Assembly: GCA_027578815.1 (NCBI GenBank)
Contig: JANBTH010000369.1
Coordinates: forward strand, 1-19,047
Length of the DNA: 19,047 nucleotides
Reading direction: 5' to 3'
Source of the DNA: Coemansia sp. RSA 1804
Lineage: Eukaryota > Kickxellomycota > Kickxellomycetes > Kickxellales > Kickxellaceae
A program made the translations under genes and the position numbers. Positions 8,971 to 15,495 of this stretch are shown piece by piece. The notes below the pieces were generated by a model. The model was not told where the DNA came from and searched no databases. It was given only the letters and a program-made list of their open reading frames with translations. The first letter of the stretch is position 1, and each line of letters begins with the position of its first letter.

Positions 8971-9465
8971 ATGCGTAAACTAAATGAAAACAAAGAAGAC
9001 ATTGATAAATTCTTGGCTAGCTGTAATGGATTGAAAGTGCATCCTTCTAGTCCTAGCCTCGCTAGCTTTCGTCTTGTGTCAGAAAGTAAAATTTCAGATG
9101 ATGAATTTCTTATGATATATTATAAATATGCAGAAATCCAATGCAATGCACACAATGCAATAGTAGATATACAAAGAGGTAGTAGATAGAAATGCGCAAA
9201 TTATGATATACTTGCAAGCTGCAAAATGGTTCCACCTCTTTTCTTATCAGCTGTTCTTCTTCCACAATCGTTCTTTTGATGGGAGAGAAAGGTTTTTATT
9301 TAAGGTCACCCAAGTTGTTGGGAACATTGGATGTAGACATTGTGGATAGAAAAACAGGCATATGTGCATCTAGTAATTTTTCATCTATTTTTACTTTTTT
9401 GTTCTTTTCTTTTTCATACAGGAATAAAAAGTGGTGGGTGAAAAATACAAAAAATAGAAAGTAAC
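8971..9465 (+). pseudogene. Unrecognised small gene, apparently frameshifted (or multi-exon)
   Basis: The first frame runs 72 codons from the ATG at 8971 to a stop at 9187-9189 and reads as normal protein (EDIDKFLASCNGLKVHPSS, DDEFLMIYYKYAEIQCNAHN). Protein-like reading then continues in the next frame from about 9167 to 9349 (YKEVVDRNAQIMIYLQAAKW, then FHLFSYQLFFFHNRSFDGR). It continues in a third frame from about 9279 (KGFYLRSPKLLGTLDVDIVD, RKTGIC). Each change is a one-base shift. A pyrimidine-rich acceptor (TTTTCATACAG, ending near 9421) precedes a possible last exon, NKKWWVKNTKNRK, ending in TAA at 9463-9465. I found no splice pair that joins frames 1 and 2 while keeping the good coding sequence, so recent decay is my preferred reading. 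Unseen introns or an assembly indel are alternatives. No known family is recognised. Confidence 0.35.
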
Positions 9466-9900
9466 AGAGAATCTAGAAAACCTACACATTTAGAGAGTAT
9501 CGAACAGTATCAGAGGCCACAACCACAGTCATAAACTGGGAGGGGGGCATTTTTTTAAGTAATTTGTTGGCCAACATTATGTATGCATGGAGCGCAAGTA
9601 CTGAAGCAAGGACTGGAGCCTTGCAATGTCCAGAGCCAAAAATCCAGGGCTTTGCAGATGTTACAGCAATGTGTTTCTAATCACTTGATTTGGTTTGGTT
9701 AGGTTTGGTTAGTTTGCTGATTGATTGATTAAAACTGATGGATGTGAAAAGCAAAAAATAAACTCAGTAACCACAGCACTTACTCTTCTTTCATCTCGTT
9801 GTTTACTTCTTATCTCTCCTTCCTTGTTCTGGAATTTAATGTTATATTTTCACTAGAGTACAGATTCAGAGCGATAGTAAATACAACTAACCAACAAACA
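9466..9900. other. Spacer and COX10 promoter
   Basis: No gene is supported. The spacer holds the short TTTGGTTAGG repeats (about 9689-9720) and a T/C-rich core region. An upstream ATG at 9839 opens a five-codon frame that closes at 9856, which could be a uORF if transcription starts before it. The leader AACTAACCAACAAACA directly before the COX10 ATG is typical of fungal start contexts. Confidence 0.5.
9689..9730 (+). repeat. Short degenerate repeats of TTTGGTTAGG and TGATTGATTGATT
   Basis: TTTGGTTTGGTTAGGTTTGG followed by TTAGTTTGC, and then GATTGATTGATT, forms about 40 bp of simple direct repeats roughly 170-210 bp before the COX10 start. The function is unknown. Confidence 0.5.
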
Positions 9901-11043
9901 ATGCACGCCACTCTGTCATTCGCCAGACTCCTGCAGCACAGGGCTCGACCTAAGGCGCTGCCGCTGCTGCTACTGCAACCGCTTCTGGCTCCTGGCCGTA
10001 AAATGCACAGTGAACAGAATAAACCATCGCCAACACCGCAGAATACACAGGACTATTCTTCTCCTTCTGATGGCACCAGTGTGGAGCACCCGCGGCAGCG
10101 CTGGAAGATCCAGACATCCGCGCAGCTGCTTGGCAGGGGGAGCGGCGCGCTAGGGCGAGTGTACAGCGACCTGTCGAAGGACAAGCTAACAGGCTTCGTG
10201 GTGCTGACAGCAATGGCGGGATACGCGGTGGCGCCGGGCGCAACGCAGGTGGCCACGCTGCTGTGGACGGGCGTTGGCACCACGCTGTGTGCCGCCAGCG
10301 CCAACACGCTGAACCAGTGGATCGAGGTTCCGTACGACGCGCAGATGAGTCGCACCCGGAACCGGCCGCTGGCAAGACACGCGCTGGCGCCGCACCACGC
10401 GCTCGGATTCGGCGTGGCGGCAGGCGTGGTGGGAACTACGGCCCTCTGGGTGTTTGTTAACCCGGTGGCCGCGATGCTTGGCGCCGCCAATATCGCGCTC
10501 TACGCGGGCGCCTACACTGCGATGAAGCGCCTGACGATTGCTAACACCTGGGTCGGGTCGCTGGTTGGAGCGGTGCCGCCGCTGATTGGCTGGGCGGCAG
10601 CCACTGGCGGCGCACTGGGGCCTGGCGCCTGGGTGCTGGGCGCTATGATGTTTGCGTGGCAGTTTCCGCACTTCAACTCGCTGGCCTACACGCTGCGCGC
10701 CGACTACTCCAAGGCCGGATACCGCATGATGTCGGTGACGCATCCGCGCCTCAACGCGCGTGTTGCGCTGCGCTACGCCGTGCTGATGTTCCCGCTGTCG
10801 GCTGCGCTGGTGGCAACAGGCACCGCCGACGTCTGGTTCCTTGCCGATTCGTCGGCGGTCAATGGATTGATGGCGTACTGCGCCTACGAGTTCTGGCGCC
10901 ATCCTGATCCGCGCAGATCGCGCAGACTGTTCTTCAGCAGCCTGGTGCATCTGCCGGTTCTGATGATCCTTGTCATGGTGCATAAAGCCCTGCAGGACAG
11001 GAAGCGGAGGATCGAGCTCCTCGCACAGACCGCGCCTGCGTGA
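9901..11043 (+). CDS. COX10: Protoheme IX farnesyltransferase (heme O synthase), mitochondrial
   Basis: COX10 adds a farnesyl chain to protoheme in the mitochondrial inner membrane to make heme O, the precursor of heme A for cytochrome c oxidase. The product is 380 residues. Residues 1-35 are Arg-rich, Leu-rich and free of acidic residues (MHATLSFARLLQHRARPKAL), a good mitochondrial presequence. The UbiA-family prenyl-diphosphate site is NQWIEVPYDAQMSRTRNRP (138-156), including N138, D146 and R151. The second conserved block is YTAMKRLTIANTWVGS (205-220), followed by LVGAVPPLIGW and FAWQFPHFNSLAY (251-263). Several membrane segments span about 97-360. It is shorter than yeast and human proteins (about 440-460 residues), mostly in the N-terminal part. 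I chose ATG 9901 because the frame upstream has no earlier ATG and the targeting peptide starts here. Its last 71 bp overlap the convergent kinase-fold gene. Confidence 0.96.
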   Translation: MHATLSFARLLQHRARPKALPLLLLQPLLAPGRKMHSEQNKPSPTPQNTQDYSSPSDGTSVEHPRQRWKIQTSAQLLGRGSGALGRVYSDLSKDKLTGFVVLTAMAGYAVAPGATQVATLLWTGVGTTLCAASANTLNQWIEVPYDAQMSRTRNRPLARHALAPHHALGFGVAAGVVGTTALWVFVNPVAAMLGAANIALYAGAYTAMKRLTIANTWVGSLVGAVPPLIGWAAATGGALGPGAWVLGAMMFAWQFPHFNSLAYTLRADYSKAGYRMMSVTHPRLNARVALRYAVLMFPLSAALVATGTADVWFLADSSAVNGLMAYCAYEFWRHPDPRRSRRLFFSSLVHLPVLMILVMVHKALQDRKRRIELLAQTAPA

Positions 11044-12253
11044 CTGCGACGGCCATGCGCGGCGGAAGCTGATTGAACCGTGGTTGATTGAACGGATGCG
11101 GATTAAACGGCGGCATCGCGCGTGTCTCGCGGATCAGCAGGCTGTGCACAAGCTGCGGGCGCCCACGCAGCAGCGGACTAGTCAGCGGACAATGCTGGCA
11201 CGCAGGCCGTCTGCACGCCATTGCGATCTCGCGCGGCGGCTCCCTTGCGCCGCCAGTCTCCACCAGCACGCGCGAGCACATCCGCACGAAGATGTGGCCC
11301 AGCGGCGACTTCAGCAGCACGGCCGGCCGCACCGCTGCATCCAGGCCGCGCGCACCCAGGTCTCCAAACAGCACCCCTGGCGGCCCCGCAAACAGACAAT
11401 CGATGTCCGCCAGCACCAGACTCCGGCTCCTCCGCTCAACCATCACCGCAGACGGCCGCACAGGGCCTTTCAGCGCCATTCCTGCCGCGCACTGCATCGC
11501 AATGGTCGCATGCACCAGACTCGTCGAAACGATGTCTCTGCACGGAATCCCGCCGAATCCTCCGCCCAGCGCCTCGTCCAGCGCCAGCAGTGGGCCCTGC
11601 AGCGCGACGCCAACCACCAATCCGTTCTCCACGATGCAGCCGAGATACGTGCATATCCCAGGCAGCCGCATACGCGCCAGCCGCTCCCGCACCATTATCT
11701 CGCGGTAGAACCGGGCCTTGAGGTTTGGAAGGCACCCGATGTACGCCAGATTGAATCTGCGTATATGCACTGCCTCCAGTGCCGGCTGTTGTTGTGTCTC
11801 GCTGTGTGGAGAGCGGTTCCCGTGATAGTAGATGCGGAACCGGCTGCTGCCTCCTCCTCCTCCGCCGCCATGTGATGCTGGTACTGGCGCTGCTGGCAGT
11901 ATGTTCTGCTTGCTGATAACCGTGCGGTTCTGCCGCCAATATCTGTGGTTTGCTTCGGTGAGCACGTAGTGGTGCCACGATGCGCCTGACATCCACTGCT
12001 TGGCATCGTTGTCATCATCCGTTGTGAGTCGCACTTCGTAGAACCATCTTCCTGGTTCTGCTACGATAAACCGCTCTACGCAAGCGACTACGCGGGTGCC
12101 GGGTTGCGCGACTATCGCATCCAGCGTTGCTAGAAGGTCTGCCGAGTAGTGGCTGCAGTCGATATCAAGCCCTGTGGCGGCAACAGAAAAGACTGGTGCT
12201 GCTTCTGCTGCTGGGTCGACATAGTGGTGGAACCTTTTCTCGTCGTATGGCAT
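10973..12253 (-). CDS. Kinase-fold protein lacking catalytic motifs (probable pseudokinase)
   Basis: This is a 426-residue protein from the first ATG at 12253. The N-terminal half (1-170) is unassigned and includes a poly-Gly run (129-135). From about 178 it resembles a protein kinase. FYREIMVRERLARM suggests helix C with E185, and PGICTYLGCIVENGLVVGVAL matches the usual HPGIVxYLGxxxxxG strand 4-5 region. The hinge is followed by a helix-E-like STSLVHATIAMQCAAGM. The catalytic loop position reads ALKGPVRPSAVMV (about 260-272) instead of HxDxxxxN, and the DFG/DFD position reads ADID (282-285), so the catalytic Asp and the metal-binding Asn are absent. The C-lobe is short and ends in a repetitive tail (PPFNPHPFNQPRFNQLPPR). 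Function, if any, would be as a scaffold or regulator. The 5' end is uncertain, as a splice donor lies upstream near 12657. The family call is mine, by eye. Confidence 0.6.
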   Translation of the reverse strand: MPYDEKRFHHYVDPAAEAAPVFSVAATGLDIDCSHYSADLLATLDAIVAQPGTRVVACVERFIVAEPGRWFYEVRLTTDDDNDAKQWMSGASWHHYVLTEANHRYWRQNRTVISKQNILPAAPVPASHGGGGGGGSSRFRIYYHGNRSPHSETQQQPALEAVHIRRFNLAYIGCLPNLKARFYREIMVRERLARMRLPGICTYLGCIVENGLVVGVALQGPLLALDEALGGGFGGIPCRDIVSTSLVHATIAMQCAAGMALKGPVRPSAVMVERRSRSLVLADIDCLFAGPPGVLFGDLGARGLDAAVRPAVLLKSPLGHIFVRMCSRVLVETGGAREPPREIAMACRRPACQHCPLTSPLLRGRPQLVHSLLIRETRAMPPFNPHPFNQPRFNQLPPRMAVAVTQARSVRGARSSASCPAGLYAP

Positions 12254-12774
12254 TGACAACTAGCACAGGCTGCAGATGCGATGGATCATCTGAGCTGGAA
12301 CAAAGAAGAGAATAGAAAAAAGGGGGGAAAGTGGGATATTGAAGTTGGTTTGTATGATGCGTTTGTGGCAAAATAAAAAGATGAAGAGATAAAGAAAGGG
12401 AAAAAAACGATGGTTGCCGTTGTGGTTATGTGCGCCTTCTTCCGCCGGCTAGCCTCTTATAGCCAGATAAGGTCCAAAGAGATGGTGCTTTTGTATTGTG
12501 CGGGAGAGGGTTGGAGTGCACTTCCGAGAGCGAATGCACAAAGGCGTGGCGGAACGTATGCTCTATGCTGTATGCGGCATGCTCCCAGCATGTGTGACGG
12601 AGGCAAAGCATAAAAGCACGGAACAAGAGGAGAAGAGAAGAAGAAAGTGCCACTCACGTTATCTTCATGCATAAGAGAAGGCAGATGACGCGTTTCCGAA
12701 TAGACCTCCACGGGACCTGGATGGTTCGGAGATTCGAATCACACGCACAAAGTCCTTCCTCCTGACAAGCAACG
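12254..12774. other. Spacer between VPS29 and the kinase-fold gene, with possible 5' exon and intron
   Basis: Both neighbours run on the minus strand, so this is the VPS29 3' UTR and the promoter of the kinase-fold gene. A near-perfect minus-strand donor AAC|GTGAGT lies at 12658/12657. A pyrimidine-rich stretch ending in TTCCAG (near 12296) and a TGCTAG at 12260 are possible acceptors. Splicing 12657 to 12260 would put a five-codon exon (MHEDN, 12672-12658) in frame with LSMPYDEK. Splicing to TTCCAG would make a 5' UTR intron. A small CATGCT/AGCATG inverted repeat sits near 12578-12592. Confidence 0.4.
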
Positions 12775-13143
12775 CTATGGGCGCGTGTACTCGATGCGAT
12801 CAACCACCACATCGTCGGCCACAAGCTGATAGACGTAGACAATAACGGCTGGCGCATCGTCCTTGACCTCCAGCAGCACAAAAGAAGGCACCGCATTGGG
12901 CTCGAGCGGACTGAATGCGCCGGTGATACTTCCGGGATTGATGAAGAAGCGGCCCTGCTCCTCATACGCTTCAAACCGATGCGTGCTGCCGCTGACCAGC
13001 ACATCCACATCCATCTGTCGCGCAGCTGCGGCCAGCGTATCCACATCGCCGTTGCCTGGCACTAGAAAGTGCCCGCTGACAAGCCCTATCCTCAACCCGC
13101 ACTGTCCTGCCACCGTCCGCACCGAGATCGGGTGCTGCTGCGA

Positions 13144-13180
<37 letters not shown>

Positions 13181-13386
13181 CTCCCACGCCCGTCAAACTC
13201 GCCGCGCGACACGCTCACATCGCTCGAGATGCTGCGCAGATACTCCAGCGTTGCTGAGTCTGTCACATTGCCTGTGCACAGAATCCGGTCGATCTTCCCT
13301 GGCACCAGCAGCTTGCGGAACTTTGCCGGGATGTCTGCCGCGCGCTGTGGAATGTGAATGTCGCCGAGCACCAGAATCAACGTCAT
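12775..13386 (-). CDS. VPS29: Retromer subunit VPS29 with a polyglutamine insertion
   Basis: VPS29 is a metallophosphoesterase-fold subunit of retromer, binding VPS35 on endosomes to return cargo to the Golgi or plasma membrane. The 203-residue product matches the family end to end: LVLGDIHIP (5-13), LLVPGKIDRILCTGN (26-40), RGEFD (61-65), SGH (104-106), THRFEAYE (135-142), NPGSITGAFSPL (150-161) and YVYQL...DRIEY near the end. Compared with the roughly 182-residue human protein it has an insert after RGEFDGRGS: twelve Gln (70-81), then Ser and two more Gln. The metal-site motif usually written GHTH reads GSTH (133-136), so its first His is Ser. VPS29 is generally regarded as a scaffold, so this need not matter. 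The start ATG (13386-13384) gives the normal family N-terminus and there is no intron. Confidence 0.95.
13145..13179 (+). repeat. Pure trinucleotide (CTG/CAG) microsatellite inside VPS29
   Basis: An uninterrupted TGC/CTG run of about 35 bp encodes, on the minus strand, eleven CAG codons, followed by a CAA and then an interrupted CAG CAG. Its purity suggests recent expansion and length polymorphism. It lies in the surface loop after the RGEFD strand. Confidence 0.9.
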
Positions 13387-13926
13387 GGTTCAACGATTAT
13401 AGAGAAGAGTAACCCCTTTTTCTCTTATACTTCCTACATGGCCAACGGAACAGATTTCATTTAGCGTCCTTGTTCTATCTGATGGGAATGAATTTAGCTC
13501 TAACATTATATTATTCGCAAATTCAGTGGAACCACTAAACATACCGTCGTTATGCTCCCGCCAAAAAGCTCCTTATACCTCGGCTTTTGCCCGTTGAACA
13601 CTCACTGAATGTCGAATAGTCGGAAAAGGAAACAAGATGTAGTAAATACACACAACGCAATATGAAACAGGAAATTGGAATAAATAAGAAAAGAATATAA
13701 AGAGCAGAAAGAACTCGAAAAGAAATAAAAATAATACTGTCTGAATGAATGCGCTCTGAACAAGGAGAAGGGGATGCTGTAACATTGCTCTGTGATTGTT
13801 AATAATGAAAAACGCTCGCTTGATTAATAGCTTTAGTCATCCAAGCGCACTTATCTCTCTCTTTATCTTGTTTCTTTCAGGTTTTGTCAGAAATCTTCGT
13901 ACTTTAAGCACCTGTCACTTGTAGCA
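13387..13926. promoter_or_regulatory. Divergent intergenic region between VPS29 and F-box-like gene 1
   Basis: This 540-bp AT-rich spacer must contain both promoters. I see no gene or clear TATA box. The strand change also marks the border between GC-ending housekeeping genes and the more AT-rich F-box-like array. A pyrimidine-rich TTATCTCTCTCTTTATCTTG (13850-13869) ahead of gene 1 resembles a fungal core promoter CT block. Confidence 0.5.
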
Positions 13927-15147
13927 ATGGTAATCAACGTCAACGCCCTGCCTTCAGTCATCCTCATCGCCATCCTTGCCGATGTCGCCAAGGATACACA
14001 GCAACAACAGCAGCCTGATGAGGACAATACCTCTCACTGGTCCAGATGCAGGATTCTGTTGGCTGTTTGTCGCAAATGGCGCCATCTTGCCCTACCCATT
14101 GCTCACAGGATTGTTTCTATCGACTACGACAAACATCTCCAAACCAACATACATTCAATCAACAGCAGTGTGACCCACGCCCCTCCACGCACTGTTAGCA
14201 TCCGAGTAGCAAGCAAAGAGGAACTTCCCTACAGCCAGCTGAGAGCAACAATGGACTTGCTTCAGAAAAACAGCGCCTTGCTCCAGTCAGTAACTTGTCT
14301 GGACATGGGTATCTATGTTATTCCATTTTACGGAACATTTAGGGATTACATCCATGTAAGCGATTTAGCCAGAGAATTGAGTGAAGCAATGAAGAATCTG
14401 CTTCCAAACATATCTACATTCTACTTTCATACCCGCACAGAACCCGGCACTGCCGCGACTCTCGGTTCTGCACTGTTTAACCACTATGCGCCTCAGCTCT
14501 CCTGTGTGAAAATGAGTTCTTCAATACAACCAGGTGATAGGAAATTTACAAACACGCTAGCCCGTCTATGCTTAACTCAGCACTCATCATCCGGTCTTCC
14601 TACTCAGTTTGATGTGACCAATCTGACAATGCTTGAGCTACATGTGCCAGACCGCTTTCATAGCTGGAACATTTTTTATTCCAGGGATGTTGCTGATTCC
14701 GCTGTTCTCCGCTTTCCAGCTCTCCAGCACATGTCAGTTATTGTTGATTCTGCATCCAAAAATACTGACTCTTACGCATACAATAACAGGAGTGCAACGG
14801 AGGATCAAAGAAACATGTTTGAACACCAGTTTGAGATGCCCAGGCTGCAGCTTTTGAAAGTATCAGCAATCTGCCCACTGACCCTTTCTCTGCTTGCTTC
14901 AATAACCTCTCCATTTGAGGTCCAAAAGCTCTGGCTAAAGAACCTGAAATATACAGATCTTATACTGTACCATTTTGCTTTATCTGCTGAATCCAAGCGA
15001 GTGTTTATGAATTACTTTAAAATTGCAGAGAGTAACACGCCAATTGACGTAATTGCATTTGTCAGCGATCTGCAAAGCATTGGAAACCAAAGTTACAGCC
15101 AGCTTAAAAGCGAACCTCCTTATAAATGCCAATGCATGTTAGTATAA
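13927..15147 (+). CDS. F-box-like protein, array copy 1 (short form)
   Basis: This 406-residue protein has an F-box-like N-terminus: ALPSVILIAIL (7-17), an inserted polyQ run (25-29), then CRKWRHLALPI (48-58), the usual second half of an F-box. Such proteins normally bring targets to SCF ubiquitin ligases, and the remainder resembles irregular leucine-rich repeats (e.g. NLLPNISTFYF, FPALQHMSV, MPRLQLLKVSAICPLTLSLL). It aligns with copies 2 and 3 in order, clearly but much more weakly than they align with each other. It ends with PPYKCQCMLV, before the C-terminal 130 or so residues present in copy 2. The DNA after its stop shows no remnant of that tail. The final four residues CMLV fit a CaaX pattern. 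Function beyond F-box-like is unknown. Confidence 0.75.
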   Translation: MVINVNALPSVILIAILADVAKDTQQQQQPDEDNTSHWSRCRILLAVCRKWRHLALPIAHRIVSIDYDKHLQTNIHSINSSVTHAPPRTVSIRVASKEELPYSQLRATMDLLQKNSALLQSVTCLDMGIYVIPFYGTFRDYIHVSDLARELSEAMKNLLPNISTFYFHTRTEPGTAATLGSALFNHYAPQLSCVKMSSSIQPGDRKFTNTLARLCLTQHSSSGLPTQFDVTNLTMLELHVPDRFHSWNIFYSRDVADSAVLRFPALQHMSVIVDSASKNTDSYAYNNRSATEDQRNMFEHQFEMPRLQLLKVSAICPLTLSLLASITSPFEVQKLWLKNLKYTDLILYHFALSAESKRVFMNYFKIAESNTPIDVIAFVSDLQSIGNQSYSQLKSEPPYKCQCMLV

Positions 15148-15495
15148 ATCTTTTTCATTTTCTAGTTATTTTTAGCACAATGAGAAGGTTTCCATATCTT
15201 CTTTCTTTTTATAAACACATTTCTAGTTGTTTCATTCTCTTTATAAATAAACTAGCATGGCAAAAAATAAATATGCATTCATGAATTTGTTTTGCCAAAA
15301 CTACTATATTTTGTTCTTTTCTTTATCATAATAAGCAGTTTTTCAAAATTCTTTGTAATTCTTTGCAACACATAGGATTAGCTGATGTGTAATACATGCA
15401 TATAATGTACAAGTGAGCCTCCAATATGTTCATGTCTCCTTTCTTTTTCTGTCATTAACCTTTTTTCACTCATTTACGCATTTTTATATTTTAAA
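15148..15495. other. Spacer between F-box-like genes 1 and 2 (shared with the next spacer)
   Basis: It carries an AATAAA at 15246-15251, about 100 nt after the copy 1 stop, and a TATA-like CATATAATG (about 15399-15406) about 90 bp before the copy 2 ATG. Two blocks are recognisably repeated in the next spacer: ATTTTCTAG...TTTTTAG.ACAATGA.AAG (from 15157) and AATTCTTTGTA through the TATA-like region (from about 15349). Confidence 0.6.

Noticed and set aside
10186..10983. 265-codon minus-strand frame opposite COX10
   Set aside because: It is His/Arg/Gln-rich shadow translation of a well-conserved gene.
10970..11875. 301-codon plus-strand frame opposite the kinase-fold gene
   Set aside because: It starts at a non-ATG codon, reads as Arg/His/Gln-rich shadow sequence, and the minus strand has kinase-like order of motifs.
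12720..12760. tRNA B-box-like GATTCGAATC
   Set aside because: No T-stem pairing, A box or cloverleaf can be drawn on either strand.
12863..13357. Plus-strand frame rich in Cys encoded by the CTG repeat
   Set aside because: It is antisense of VPS29, and the poly-Cys/Leu is produced only by the trinucleotide repeat.
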